Source: G965207345 sp965207345
Lineage (GTDB): Bacteria > Pseudomonadota > Gammaproteobacteria > PS1 > Pseudothioglobaceae
Direction: 5' to 3'
Length of the DNA: 64,000 nt
Assembly: GCA_965207345.1 (NCBI GenBank)
Contig: OZ242280.1
Coordinates: 1,054,001-1,118,000, forward strand
In this document: piece after piece, positions 8,724-17,961 of the stretch
How the letters are laid out: every line of letters begins with the position of its first letter
Position numbering within the stretch: the stretch's first letter is position 1
Notes under the pieces: model-generated
Database searches by the model: none
Told to the model about the DNA's origin: nothing
What the model saw: the letters and a program-made list of their open reading frames with translations, nothing else
Position numbers and translations under genes: made by a program

Positions 8724-9350
8724 ATGGCAAGATATACTGGTCCTACTTGTAAATTAGCACGCAGAGAAGGCGTTGATTTATCACTAAAAAGTGGCATTAG
8801 GTCTTTAGATAGTAAATGTAAGTTGCAACAACTTCCTGGAATTCATGGGGTGGGTAGCCGTCGTCAAAAGGAAAGCGATTATGGCTTACAACTTAGAGAA
8901 AAACAAAAGGTTCGTCGTATTTATGGCGTGTTAGAAAAGCAGTTTCGTACTTATTACAAATTAGCGAGTGCAAAAAAGGGTTCTACGGGCGAGAATTTAT
9001 TATCCCTACTCGAGTGTCGTTTAGATAATGTTGTTTACCGTATGGGATATGCCTCAACACGTGCAGAGGCAAGGCAACTAGTTTGTCATAAGGCAGTTTT
9101 GGTTAATGATAAAGTTGTGAATATTCCCTCTTATCAGATTTTTCCTAACGATGAAATTGAAATAAGAGATAAGGCAAAAAAACAAGATCGTATTAAATTT
9201 GCTATGCAGCTTGCTGAGCAGATTGGTTTACCTGGGTGGATTGAAGTTGATGCAAATACATTACAAGGCATATTTAGAAATGTGCCTGATAGGAGTGATT
9301 TGCCAACTGACATTGAAGAACATTTAATTGTTGAGTTATATTCTAAATAA
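8724..9350 (+). CDS. rpsD: 30S ribosomal protein S4
   Basis: 208 aa. Starts MARYTGPTCKLARREGVDL. The S4 RNA-binding domain is at about residues 97-160 (LDNVVYRMGYASTRAEARQL). S4 nucleates 30S assembly and in E. coli represses the alpha operon. Confidence 0.98.
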   Translation: MARYTGPTCKLARREGVDLSLKSGIRSLDSKCKLQQLPGIHGVGSRRQKESDYGLQLREKQKVRRIYGVLEKQFRTYYKLASAKKGSTGENLLSLLECRLDNVVYRMGYASTRAEARQLVCHKAVLVNDKVVNIPSYQIFPNDEIEIRDKAKKQDRIKFAMQLAEQIGLPGWIEVDANTLQGIFRNVPDRSDLPTDIEEHLIVELYSK

Positions 9351-9358
9351 GGGTTAAT

Positions 9359-10339
9359 ATGCAAGGTAGTGCTAAAGATTTTCTTAAACCAAAGTTAGTA
9401 GAGTCTATTGCGGTTTCTAATACAGAATATAAAGTTGTTTTAGAACCGTTGGAACGTGGATTTGGCCATACGCTTGGCAATGCGCTACGGCGTATTTTGC
9501 TATCTTCCATTTCTGGTAATGCTATTTCTGAAGTTGCAATTGATGGTGTTCAGCATGAATTTTCAATGATAGAAGGTGTGAGAGAAGATGTATTAGATAT
9601 ATTACTTAATCTAAAAGAAGCGGCAGTGGCACTGCATACGAGCACAACGCAAGAAGTGGTGATTGAAAAAACAGGTCCATATTTACTTAAAGTTGCTGAT
9701 ATTGAATCTGCTGCTATAGATGTGAGTGTGTATAATCCCGAAAAAGTTATTGCAACAATCAATGATGGTGTTCATTTTCGTATGGTTCTTAAAATTACAA
9801 CAGGCGTTGGCTATGTTGTTGCTTCAGAGCATAAAAATGAAGATATATCAATTAACACTCTAGTGCTAGATGCGAGCTATTCTCCAGTTAAGCAAGTGAG
9901 CTTTAATGTTGAGGCAGCGCGCATTGGTCAAAATGTAAACCTAGATAAATTAGCAATCAATTTGATAACAAATGGTTCAGTTACTGGTGAAGGTGCAGTT
10001 AAAAGAGCTGCGACTATCCTCAAAGAACAACTTACCTCATTTATTGAGCTTGAATTGTTAGAAGAAGTGCCACCACAGCCTACTTCTGGTGATTTTGATT
10101 CAATTTTACTCAACGCTGTTGATGAATTAGAACTAACTGTCAGATCAGCTAATTGTCTGAAAGCTGAGCAAATTTATTATATCGGAGATTTGGTGCAAAA
10201 AACAGAACAAGATTTATTAAGAACACCAAATTTAGGAAAAAAATCTCTCAATGAAATTAAAGAAGTTTTAACTGATAAAAATTTATCTTTGGGAACAGTT
10301 ATTGAAAATTGGCCACCGATTGATTTAGTGTCTGAGTAA
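9359..10339 (+). CDS. rpoA: RNA polymerase alpha subunit
   Basis: 326 aa, the usual length. The N-terminal dimerisation domain (to about residue 230) contains EPLERGFGHTLGNALRRILL; a linker follows, then the C-terminal DNA- and activator-binding domain (about 250-326) with TPNLGKKSLNEIKEVL. It is embedded between rpsD and rplQ as in other proteobacteria. Confidence 0.98.
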   Translation: MQGSAKDFLKPKLVESIAVSNTEYKVVLEPLERGFGHTLGNALRRILLSSISGNAISEVAIDGVQHEFSMIEGVREDVLDILLNLKEAAVALHTSTTQEVVIEKTGPYLLKVADIESAAIDVSVYNPEKVIATINDGVHFRMVLKITTGVGYVVASEHKNEDISINTLVLDASYSPVKQVSFNVEAARIGQNVNLDKLAINLITNGSVTGEGAVKRAATILKEQLTSFIELELLEEVPPQPTSGDFDSILLNAVDELELTVRSANCLKAEQIYYIGDLVQKTEQDLLRTPNLGKKSLNEIKEVLTDKNLSLGTVIENWPPIDLVSE

Positions 10340-10354
10340 ATTGTTGATAAAATT

Positions 10355-10756
10355 ATGAGACATAGAAAATCTGGACGTAAGTTAAATCGTAATGCTGCAC
10401 ATAGAAAAGCAATGTTTAGTAATATGGCAAGTTCATTGTTTCGCTATGAGCAAATTCGCACGACTTTAGCAAAAGCAAAAGAATTAAGACGTCTAGCAGA
10501 ACCGCTTATTACTAAATCTAAGCTAGATACTGTTGCGAATAGACGTTATATTTTTGCTCGGCTTAGAGACGATGAAATAGTTGCTAAGTTATTCAGAGTA
10601 TTGGCTCCTTTTTATGAAAATAGGCATGGCGGTTATTTACGTATCCTTAAATGTGGTTTTAGAACGGGTGATAAAGCGCCGATGGCATTTGTGCAATTGG
10701 TAGGCTTTAATACTAAAATCAAAGATAAGAATATAAACGAAGAAGTCATCAAGTAG
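10355..10756 (+). CDS. rplQ: 50S ribosomal protein L17
   Basis: 133 aa beginning MRHRKSGRKLNRNAAHRKAM, the standard L17 N-terminus, and containing GGYLRILKCGFRTGDKAPM. Usually the last gene of the alpha operon, but here rpsU follows after 34 bp with no terminator visible between them. Confidence 0.98.
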   Translation: MRHRKSGRKLNRNAAHRKAMFSNMASSLFRYEQIRTTLAKAKELRRLAEPLITKSKLDTVANRRYIFARLRDDEIVAKLFRVLAPFYENRHGGYLRILKCGFRTGDKAPMAFVQLVGFNTKIKDKNINEEVIK

Positions 10757-10790
10757 AGATAACATAATAATTTGAATATTATTGAAAAAT

Positions 10791-11006
10791 ATGCCAGAGA
10801 TTAAAGTTAAAGATCATGAACCATTTGACATTGCTCTTCGTCGTTTTCGCCGTGCTTGTGAACAAGCAGGCGTTATCACTGATGTCAGAAAAAAAGAATT
10901 TTACGAAAAGCCAACTTGGATTAAAAAGCGTAAAAAAGCTGCCGCAGTTAAACGTCTGCATAAAGAAATAGCTAAAAATCGTCTGCATCGTAGAAGGTTA
11001 TATTAA
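10791..11006 (+). CDS. rpsU: 30S ribosomal protein S21
   Basis: 71 aa from ATG at 10791 (MPEIKVKDHEPFDIALRRF), the exact S21 length; the in-frame TTG at 10782 is not needed. S21 helps pair mRNA with 16S rRNA during initiation. In E. coli rpsU heads rpsU-dnaG-rpoD; here it follows the alpha operon and precedes a YqeY-like gene. Confidence 0.96.
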   Translation: MPEIKVKDHEPFDIALRRFRRACEQAGVITDVRKKEFYEKPTWIKKRKKAAAVKRLHKEIAKNRLHRRRLY

Positions 11007-11033
11007 AAAAGTGCTGTAAAATTTTAATTATTT

Positions 11034-11056
11034 TCTCTTCAAAGAGATTTTAATTT
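11034..11056 (+). terminator. Possible weak intrinsic terminator after rpsU
   Basis: TCTCT (11034-11038), loop TCAA and AGAGA (11043-11047) make a 5-bp stem followed by a T-rich run. The stem is short and AT-rich, so termination may be partial, and it may simply be a chance hairpin in AT-rich DNA. Confidence 0.3.
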
Positions 11057-11089
11057 GTTATTTATCCATTTCCATTATCTATTTTTATT

Positions 11090-11533
11090 ATGTCTATTAA
11101 GCAAGTTGTGATTTCTGATATGAAATTAGCAATGAAAGCGAGAGACTCTAAAAATTTAAGTGCAATCCGTTTACTACTTTCTGCAATTAAGCAAAAAGAA
11201 ATTGATGAGAGAATTGAACTAAGCGATAAACAAATTATTGCTATTGTGCAAAAAATGATAAAACAAAGACGTGACTCAATAGTGCAATTTAAAAAAGCAA
11301 GTCGCACTGATTTGGTAACAAAAGAGGCTAATGAAATTGCTGTAATTGAACGCTATATGCCTCAGCAAATGCCTAAAGATAAGATACAAGCAGTGGTGCA
11401 GGAAGCTATTAGAGAAACAAAAGCACACTCGCTAAAAGATATGGGAAAGTTGATGCGTATACTCAAGGAAAAATTACCTCCTCAGACTGATATGGCACTT
11501 GTTAGTCAGTTTGTTAAGGATAAGCTTAGTTAA
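11090..11533 (+). CDS. YqeY / GatB-related domain protein
   Basis: 147 aa, the usual size of free-standing YqeY proteins. The fold resembles the tRNA-binding tail of amidotransferase subunit GatB. Visible family segments include RLLLSAIKQKEID near residue 30, ANEIAVIERYMPQQM in the middle and KDMGKLMRILKEKL near the end. YqeY genes commonly sit beside rpsU, as here. Its exact cellular role is not settled. Confidence 0.9.
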   Translation: MSIKQVVISDMKLAMKARDSKNLSAIRLLLSAIKQKEIDERIELSDKQIIAIVQKMIKQRRDSIVQFKKASRTDLVTKEANEIAVIERYMPQQMPKDKIQAVVQEAIRETKAHSLKDMGKLMRILKEKLPPQTDMALVSQFVKDKLS

Positions 11534-11562
11534 TTTGCCCGTATTTTGCTACATACATATTT

Positions 11563-12915
11563 TTAATATTTAATTTTTTTAAGTGTTTGCAGTAATTTTT
11601 CTGTCATTCCACCAAAATTACTATTAGACATTATTACAATATGTGTTTCACCAAATTTTGACTTAATCATTGATTTAATTGCATGAATAATATCATCTAC
11701 ACTGTTTGATAAATAGATGTAATTAGAGGTCTTGAATAAACGTTTAATATCCCATTTAATACTATTATTTTCAAGAATAAAAACTTTGTCAGCGTCAGAG
11801 AGCGAGGCACTTAGAGTGTTTTGGTGCCCGCCATGTTTCATTGTGTTTGAAGCCAATTCTAAAATTGCGATGAGTGTAGCATGGCCAATTTTTTCACGTA
11901 AAGCAGATAAGGTTGCACTAATTGAACTCGGGTGGTGGGCAAAATCATCATACACTACCACACCATTTTGATTATATTTAATTTCTAATCGGCGTTTGAC
12001 GCCTTTAAATTCTTCCAAAGCCTTAATACCTGTTGCAAAGGAGACACCAGCATGACGTGCTGCAAAAAGTGCAGCTATGGCATTTGATGCGTTGTGTTTT
12101 CCAAGTAGTGACCAAGAAACATTACCCATATTTTTCCCATTATCAATAACATCAAAATTATTGTTATAGGGTGTAATATTAAGTTTTGGTGTCATAAAAT
12201 ATTCAGTTTGTGTATAGCATTCTTTGGCAAGTATTGCGTTAATATTTGCTGTGTTTTCTGGATAAATAATTTTACCATGTTGAGGCATAATGCGAATGAG
12301 ATGGCAAAATTGTTTTTGTATGTCTTCTAGTGAATTAAAGATGTCACCATGATCAAATTCTAGGTTATTAATAATGAGTGTATCAGGATGGTAATGTATA
12401 AATTTTGCACGCTTGTCAAAAAAAGCACAATCATATTCATCCGCTTCAATAACAAAAAATGGTGTATTGTTAAGACGCACTGATGCGTCAAAATTATTTG
12501 CGACTCCGCCGATTAAAAAGCTAGGTTTAAATTGTGCATAATCCAAAATCCATGCAAGCATACTACTTGTTGTGGTTTTACCATGTGTACCCGAAACTGC
12601 TAATACTTGTTTTTTATATAAAATTGTTTCAAAAAGCCATTGTGCACCAGAAGTATAACGATATTTTTGCTCCAAAATTTTTTCAACACAATCGTTGCCG
12701 CGCATTAGTGCATTACCAATAATAAATAAATCTGCTTTCGGCAGTTTAGTTGCATCATAACTAGTCTGCACATCAATATGATATTTACTAAGTTCATCAC
12801 TCATAGGGGGATAAATATGTTCATCACTACCTGTTATCTGATGTCCAAGCGTTTTAGCAATAATTGCTAGACTTGCCATAAAAGTGCCTGCAATACCTAG
12901 AATATGAATATGCAT
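11563..12915 (-). CDS. mpl: UDP-N-acetylmuramate:tripeptide ligase (Mpl)
   Basis: 450 aa Mur-ligase family enzyme. The P-loop GTHGKTTT is at residues 109-116, and the N-terminus IHILGIAGTFMASLAIIAK is the UDP-binding Rossmann part. Family genes attach recovered L-Ala-D-Glu-meso-DAP to UDP-MurNAc in the cytoplasm to recycle murein. The N-terminus and length fit Mpl better than MurC. Transcribed toward the ribosomal block and convergent with the YqeY-like gene. Confidence 0.92.
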   Translation of the reverse strand: MHIHILGIAGTFMASLAIIAKTLGHQITGSDEHIYPPMSDELSKYHIDVQTSYDATKLPKADLFIIGNALMRGNDCVEKILEQKYRYTSGAQWLFETILYKKQVLAVSGTHGKTTTSSMLAWILDYAQFKPSFLIGGVANNFDASVRLNNTPFFVIEADEYDCAFFDKRAKFIHYHPDTLIINNLEFDHGDIFNSLEDIQKQFCHLIRIMPQHGKIIYPENTANINAILAKECYTQTEYFMTPKLNITPYNNNFDVIDNGKNMGNVSWSLLGKHNASNAIAALFAARHAGVSFATGIKALEEFKGVKRRLEIKYNQNGVVVYDDFAHHPSSISATLSALREKIGHATLIAILELASNTMKHGGHQNTLSASLSDADKVFILENNSIKWDIKRLFKTSNYIYLSNSVDDIIHAIKSMIKSKFGETHIVIMSNSNFGGMTEKLLQTLKKIKY

Positions 12916-12957
12916 AGATAATTGACTGATTAAGTTATTTTATTATTTTTTATTACA

Positions 12958-13323
12958 TTATTTTTTTTTAAAATTAAGTGCAGCAGAATTAATACAATAC
13001 CGTTTACCGGTTGGCATTGGCCCATCAGGAAAAATATGACCAAGATGTGCATCGCAATGCGCGCATTTAACTTCTATACGTTGCATCCCTAGATTATTAT
13101 CTACCAATGTTTTGAGATTTTTTTTATTGGCATCATAAAAACTAGGCCAGCCAGTATGTGAGTTAAATTTTTTGTTTGAATCAAAAAGTTGCACATCGCA
13201 ACAAAGGCAGTGATAAAAACCCACCTCTTTATGATTAGCATATTTGCCACTAAATGGCATTTCAGTCGCACCTTGTTGGGTTATTTTGTATTGCATTTTA
13301 GTGAGTTTATTTTTTAGGTCCAT
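12958..13323 (-). CDS. msrB: Peptide-methionine (R)-S-oxide reductase
   Basis: 121 aa from ATG at 13323; a longer frame to 13374 adds 17 residues unlike the family, so the shorter start is preferred. Two zinc CxxC pairs are visible (C39/C42 and C87/C90), with the HTGWPSF signature at 56-62 and the catalytic Cys110 in RYCIN. It reduces methionine R-sulfoxide in oxidised proteins using thioredoxin. No signal peptide is seen, so it is probably cytoplasmic. Confidence 0.93.
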   Translation of the reverse strand: MDLKNKLTKMQYKITQQGATEMPFSGKYANHKEVGFYHCLCCDVQLFDSNKKFNSHTGWPSFYDANKKNLKTLVDNNLGMQRIEVKCAHCDAHLGHIFPDGPMPTGKRYCINSAALNFKKK

Positions 13324-13374
13324 TATTTTTTCCTGCCATATTAAAATAGAAAATTTGTGCCATAAAACTTGCAA

Positions 13375-13725
13375 TATATTTTTCTTTTAAATAAAAATCT
13401 ATACTGAGACTACATATTTAATCAAGATGTATTTTAGTATCAAAATTATTTTTTAATATGATTATGTGAATCTCAGTTTGATTTATAAATTTTAATTTTA
13501 AAACATTTTTAATTGCCACTTAATTAGTATTTAAGAGACATATACTTAGCTTGGCAAACCACATTATTCCTAAATGTATTATAAAGTTTAATTTATCTTT
13601 TATTTTCTTTTGTCTCTGTCATTTTAAAATTTTTTCAGATTATCTAATCCTCTATAAATATAATTCATTGATAAAGAATTTCATGGCATACTAACCGCTT
13701 AGTAGAATAACCAGGATTATTTTTA
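13375..13725. other. AT-rich intergenic stretch
   Basis: About 350 bases with no coding potential that I can support on either strand. It should hold the msrB promoter. A loose inverted pair (CTGAGA near 13404 and TCTCAG near 13471) was noticed but is too far apart and too short to call. Confidence 0.5.
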
Positions 13726-13836
13726 ATGTCTTTTGATCAAATTATAGATTTATCTGGTGCACTCCTTACGCCAATCATTGCAATAATGCTCTACTTGATA
13801 AGACTATACAATTCTCCAAAAAAACTAAATAATTAA
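13726..13836 (+). CDS. Possible 36-residue single-span membrane peptide
   Basis: ATG at 13726 opens 36 codons ending TAA: MSFDQIIDLSGALLTPIIAI followed by MLYLIRLYNSPKKLNN. A hydrophobic stretch of about 17 residues lies between an acidic start and a basic end, as in small inner-membrane proteins. An AGGA sits about 12 bases upstream. It is too short to be certain and no family is recognised. Its closeness to the phage remnant leaves a phage or a toxin-like origin open. Confidence 0.35.
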   Translation: MSFDQIIDLSGALLTPIIAIMLYLIRLYNSPKKLNN

Positions 13837-13931
13837 ACAAGTATTTTACTATTAACAAACCAAGGCACCCCATGCATAATACTAGTGCATGGACAGTAGA
13901 CATCTAAAAAGTCTTATCACAGAAACATTAA

Positions 13932-14191
13932 GTGAATCTAGACAAAGCACTTACGCCAAATATTAAATTTAACCGCCCAGAAGCACTAGACTTACTTACT
14001 TGGCACTTGCTATGTTGAAAGCGGATTGTGCACATTTCATAAAGCAAACTGCTGGCCCTGCACTTGGTATTTATCAAATGGAGATAGCTACTAACCATAG
14101 CCTTTGGCAAAACTATATTAAATATCGCCCTAAACCCCTTAGTTTTATGCAAGCTGAGCTGCCTGCTGATTTAAGAGGGGGCAAGTGCTAG
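13932..14191 (+). pseudogene. Decayed phage gene (lysis or structural type protein)
   Basis: Two overlapping frames together resemble one phage protein. From 13932 a frame reads VNLDKALTPNIKFNRPEALD and then hits a stop. From 14000 a second frame continues with AGPALGIYQMEIATNHSLWQ and then NYIKYRP, a pattern (GPALG.YQMEPATH...WQNYL) that I associate with a conserved phage protein found in bacterial prophages. A frameshift near 13990-14000 separates the halves. Faint further similarity may run past 14191 toward 14270. No other phage genes are nearby. The assignment rests on pattern memory. Confidence 0.5.
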
Positions 14192-14520
14192 TAATTTTAA
14201 ATATTCAGTGAGAGCCCCGACATAGGGTTCTCTGCGTAAGTGGCGGAAATGGTTTTTACACAGTAGGGTATAATACGCCAAATATTATTTTATGTAAATT
14301 TATATATAGTCGCCTAAAATTATTTATGAAATTTTCAAATCAAACTTAAAATTATAAAATATTAACATAAACTAAAACCACTGATACAATCCATATTAAA
14401 GCATTTTCATTAAAAGTTAATAATCGTTAAAACTAACTACACCCTGGAGATTGTAAGTATTTATTATCAATAATAATTTTTAATTGTATCGGTTACTATT
14501 TTAGAGTTTTTAGGATAAAG
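14192..14520. other. AT-rich gap before cca
   Basis: No intact gene. The first 80 bases may be the continuation of the decayed phage gene (a frame near 14240-14275 reads GNGFYTVGYNTPN). The rest is AT-rich and should carry the cca promoter, but no clear -35/-10 pair was found. Confidence 0.45.
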
Positions 14521-15621
14521 ATGGAGATTTATCTAGTTGGTGGTGCGGTGAGAGACGAATTACTGGGTTTAAAAGCTTTAGAGCGAGACTATGTTGTTGT
14601 TGGTGCAACTGAAAGAGAAATGCTCGCAATAGGGTTTATCAAAGTAGGCAAATATTTTCCAGTTTTTCTACATCCTAAGACGCATGCAGAATACGCATTA
14701 GCAAGAAGAGAGCGTAAAGTGAGTGCAGGTTATAAAGGCTTTGTTACGGATGTAAAAAATGTTAGCCTTAAAGAAGATTTAGAACGCAGAGACTTAACTA
14801 TTAATGCAATAGCACAAGATAAAGACGGTAATATTATTGATCCTTTTAATGGCACAAAAGATTTAGCACAAGGTATACTTCAACACGTTTCACCTGCTTT
14901 TCGTGAAGATCCTGTGCGTATTTTACGTGTTGCACGTTTTGCTGCTAGATTTAGCATTTATGGTTTTAAAGTTTCACACGAAACGCACCGTCTGATGTGT
15001 GAAATGGTGGCCTTGGGCGAAGTAGAGCATTTAGTCGCAGAACGTGTTTGGCAGGAGATAACAAAAGCATTTAGTTATCAGACACCTTCTGTATTTTTTA
15101 AAGTACTCAAAGCTTGTGGTGCACTAGAGATTATTTTAGCGCATTTAAGTATTCATGAAAAAAATCTAGCGCATAACAAACACAAAACACACACAGAAGA
15201 ATTTGCATATTTAGATAATTTAACGGATGAGATATTTTTAATTAAGTGGGGTATGTTTACACATCACATGCGTGAAAAAGATGTTTTAGCGATGTGTGTG
15301 CGTATCAAATGTCCTAAAATATTTAAAGATTTTGCCCTTTTAAGTTCACGTTATACATTATTTGCTCGTCATTTTCTTAAAAAAAGTAGCAGCGAGGTTT
15401 TTGATTTTTTTAACCATAGTGATGCGCTTAGACGCTCAGAACGATTTATGAATTTAATACGTGTTTTTAACTTGCTTGGTATTTCAACAAAAGCAATTCT
15501 TCTAATTTATGAGAAACTAAAAAGTATTGATACTAAAAAAATAGCAAGTATTCATATTGCAAGCGAATTAGCACGTATTAAAAAGCAGACAATTGAGCAA
15601 GTGATGCAGCGCTTAAAGTAA
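14521..15621 (+). CDS. cca: CCA tRNA nucleotidyltransferase, HD domain lost
   Basis: 366 aa. Adds or repairs the 3' CCA of tRNA. The N-terminal half is closely E. coli-like: MEIYLVGGAVRDELLGL at the start, then FPVFLHPKTHAEYALARRER, RRDLTINAIAQD and EDPVRILRVARFAARF. E. coli Cca is about 412 aa and has a C-terminal HD phosphohydrolase domain with IHTLM and CHDLGKG. Here that part is about 45 aa shorter and neither motif is visible (the matching stretch reads IKWGMFTHHM), so 2'-phosphatase and related activities are probably gone. Confidence 0.93.
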   Translation: MEIYLVGGAVRDELLGLKALERDYVVVGATEREMLAIGFIKVGKYFPVFLHPKTHAEYALARRERKVSAGYKGFVTDVKNVSLKEDLERRDLTINAIAQDKDGNIIDPFNGTKDLAQGILQHVSPAFREDPVRILRVARFAARFSIYGFKVSHETHRLMCEMVALGEVEHLVAERVWQEITKAFSYQTPSVFFKVLKACGALEIILAHLSIHEKNLAHNKHKTHTEEFAYLDNLTDEIFLIKWGMFTHHMREKDVLAMCVRIKCPKIFKDFALLSSRYTLFARHFLKKSSSEVFDFFNHSDALRRSERFMNLIRVFNLLGISTKAILLIYEKLKSIDTKKIASIHIASELARIKKQTIEQVMQRLK

Positions 15622-15634
15622 TTTTTTAATATTA

Positions 15635-16567
15635 TCATCTTTTTGGGATGGGTTTGTCGTAAGCACGAATAATATTTTTTACTAATTGATGGCGTACTAC
15701 ATCTTGCTCTGTTAAATAACTAAAAGAAATATCAGGTTCATGATTTAGGATTTCAATAGCATGTATGAGTCCAGATTGTTTAGGGTTAGTGAGATCAATT
15801 TGCGTTATATCACCTGTAATAACCATTTTTGAAGCAAAACCTAAACGTGTAAGAAACATTTTCATTTGCATCATTGTAGTATTTTGCGCTTCATCTAAAA
15901 TGATAAAAGATTCATTAAGTGTACGCCCGCGCATAAATGCAAGCGGGGCAATTTCAATAATATGCTTATCAATAAGCTTGCTAACTTTTTCAAAACCAAG
16001 CATTTCATAAAGCGCATCATAAATAGGTCGCAAATAGGGATCAACCTTTTCTACTAAATCTCCGGGTAGAAAGCCTAATTTTTCACCTGCTTCCACTGCA
16101 GGACGCACTAATACTAAACGGCGAATATTTGATTTTTCTAATGCTTCTACCGCGCATGCAACCGCTAAATAAGTTTTTCCTGTGCCTGCAGGACCAACGC
16201 TAAATATACAATCTTTATCTTTAATTGCACGCACATAATTTTGTTGATTAGGTTTATTTATCTCAATTTGTTTTCTATGTGTTTTAATGGTAATTGCTGT
16301 TTTTATGTGTGCACCTAAAGTATTTTCAATCAATATATCTACGTCACGATTTTCTACTACGTGCTTGTGACTTTTTTCAGCAAGTGCTCGTAAAACAACC
16401 TCTGCCTCTTTAGCGCGCGCTCCTTCAATATTAAATACAGAACCGCGCGCGTGAATAATAACATTAAGTGCGTGTGCAATAGAGGTAATATGTTCATCCA
16501 ATACACCGCAGAGGTTTGCAAGTTGTTTGGTATTTATTCCACTAAAATTAATATTAACCTGTGTCAT
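15635..16567 (-). CDS. ybeZ: PhoH-family ATPase (YbeZ)
   Basis: 310 aa. P-loop GPAGTGKT at residues 125-132 and a Walker B-like IILDEAQNT at about 222-230; the N-terminal 100 residues are the KH-like part of bacterial PhoH/YbeZ proteins. Linked in other bacteria to 16S rRNA maturation together with YbeY. It follows miaB on the same strand, as in the E. coli miaB-ybeZ-ybeY order, but ybeY is not next to it here: the downstream neighbour is the convergent cca. Confidence 0.93.
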   Translation of the reverse strand: MTQVNINFSGINTKQLANLCGVLDEHITSIAHALNVIIHARGSVFNIEGARAKEAEVVLRALAEKSHKHVVENRDVDILIENTLGAHIKTAITIKTHRKQIEINKPNQQNYVRAIKDKDCIFSVGPAGTGKTYLAVACAVEALEKSNIRRLVLVRPAVEAGEKLGFLPGDLVEKVDPYLRPIYDALYEMLGFEKVSKLIDKHIIEIAPLAFMRGRTLNESFIILDEAQNTTMMQMKMFLTRLGFASKMVITGDITQIDLTNPKQSGLIHAIEILNHEPDISFSYLTEQDVVRHQLVKNIIRAYDKPIPKR

Positions 16568-16641
16568 ATAGAAAGAATATTTTCCTCAATTTGAGTAAAT
16601 AGTTTTAAAAGATTAGAAAAATTGTATAACTCATTCTCATT

Positions 16642-17958
16642 TTAAATTATCTTGCCAATCAGTGAGTTTGGATTAGCACGCAAAATTTTAATTTGCACCA
16701 TTTCTCCAATTACCTTATCGCTCGCGTGAAAGTGCACCACACGATTATTTTCACTGCGACCAAAAAGAGTGTTACCTCTAGGAGAATATCCTTCTACTAA
16801 TATATTTTGTGTTGTGCCAATCATTTTTTCACTAAAAAACTGCATTTGCCGATTTAGGCTAGCCTGCATTTTTGCCAGCCTTTTTTTCTTAATTTCTAGG
16901 CTTATATTATCAAAAATTCCAGCAGCAGGCGTTCCTGGGCGTTTACTGTAAATAAAACTAAAAGACCTATCAAAATTTATTTCTTTAATAAGTGCCATTG
17001 TTTTATCAAAGTCATCCTCTGTTTCATTTGGAAAACCAACAATAAAATCCGATGATAATGATAAATTTGGGCGCACAGTACGTAATTTTTTAATTTTAGA
17101 TTTATACTCTAAAACGCTATATCCGCGTTTCATCATTGTGAGTATTTTGTCTGAGCCACTTTGAATAGGTAGATGTAGATGTGAAACTAGTTTTGACGTA
17201 TTTTTATAAGCATTAATAATTCTATCATCTAGCTCTATCGGATGCGAGGTAGTATAACGAATACGATAAATATTTTTAATATTCGCAATAATTTCAATTA
17301 GTAGTGCTAAGTCGGCGTACGCACCATCATCCATTAAACCCTTGTATGCATTGACATTTTGTCCGAGTAAGGTTACTTCATGTGTACCATTTGCAGAGAG
17401 TGCCTTTATTTCAGCAATAACATCATTAAAAGGGCGGCTCACCTCCTCTCCGCGCGTATAAGGTACAACACAAAAAGTGCAATATTTGCTACATCCTTCC
17501 ATAATAGAAACAAAAGCAGAAACGCCATTTGATTTTGGTGTAGGCAGGTTATCAAATTTTTCAATTTCAGGAAAAGAAATATCAATTTGTATTTGTCCTG
17601 CATCTAATACTTTTCGTAGCATGTTTGGCAAGCGGTGTAAAGTTTGCGGGCCAAAAATAATATCTACAAATGGAGCCCTTTTTAAAATTAGCTCACCTTC
17701 TTGTGAAGCTACACAGCCACCAACAGCAATAATCTTATGTGGATTATTTTTTTTATACTTGTGCCAGCGGCCAAGTTGGTGAAATAATTTTTCCTGCGCT
17801 TTTTCGCGTACTGAACAAGTATTCAAAATAAACATATCTGCATGAGCTTCATGGTTTGTGAGTTTTAATCCACATGAAATATTAAGCAAATCAATCATTT
17901 TGTTTGAGTCGTACTCATTCATTTGGCAGCCAAATGTTTTCACAAATAAATTATGCAT
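16642..17958 (-). CDS. miaB: tRNA methylthiotransferase MiaB
   Basis: 438 aa radical-SAM enzyme that makes ms2i6A37 in tRNA. The N-terminal iron-sulfur cluster ligands are C11, C48 and C82. The radical-SAM cysteines are C156, C160 and C163 (CSKYCTFC). A TRAM domain lies at the C-terminus (about residues 375-438). The start ATG at 17958 is 3 bp from the mscS stop. Full length for the family. Confidence 0.96.
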   Translation of the reverse strand: MHNLFVKTFGCQMNEYDSNKMIDLLNISCGLKLTNHEAHADMFILNTCSVREKAQEKLFHQLGRWHKYKKNNPHKIIAVGGCVASQEGELILKRAPFVDIIFGPQTLHRLPNMLRKVLDAGQIQIDISFPEIEKFDNLPTPKSNGVSAFVSIMEGCSKYCTFCVVPYTRGEEVSRPFNDVIAEIKALSANGTHEVTLLGQNVNAYKGLMDDGAYADLALLIEIIANIKNIYRIRYTTSHPIELDDRIINAYKNTSKLVSHLHLPIQSGSDKILTMMKRGYSVLEYKSKIKKLRTVRPNLSLSSDFIVGFPNETEDDFDKTMALIKEINFDRSFSFIYSKRPGTPAAGIFDNISLEIKKKRLAKMQASLNRQMQFFSEKMIGTTQNILVEGYSPRGNTLFGRSENNRVVHFHASDKVIGEMVQIKILRANPNSLIGKII

Positions 17959-17961
17959 TGT

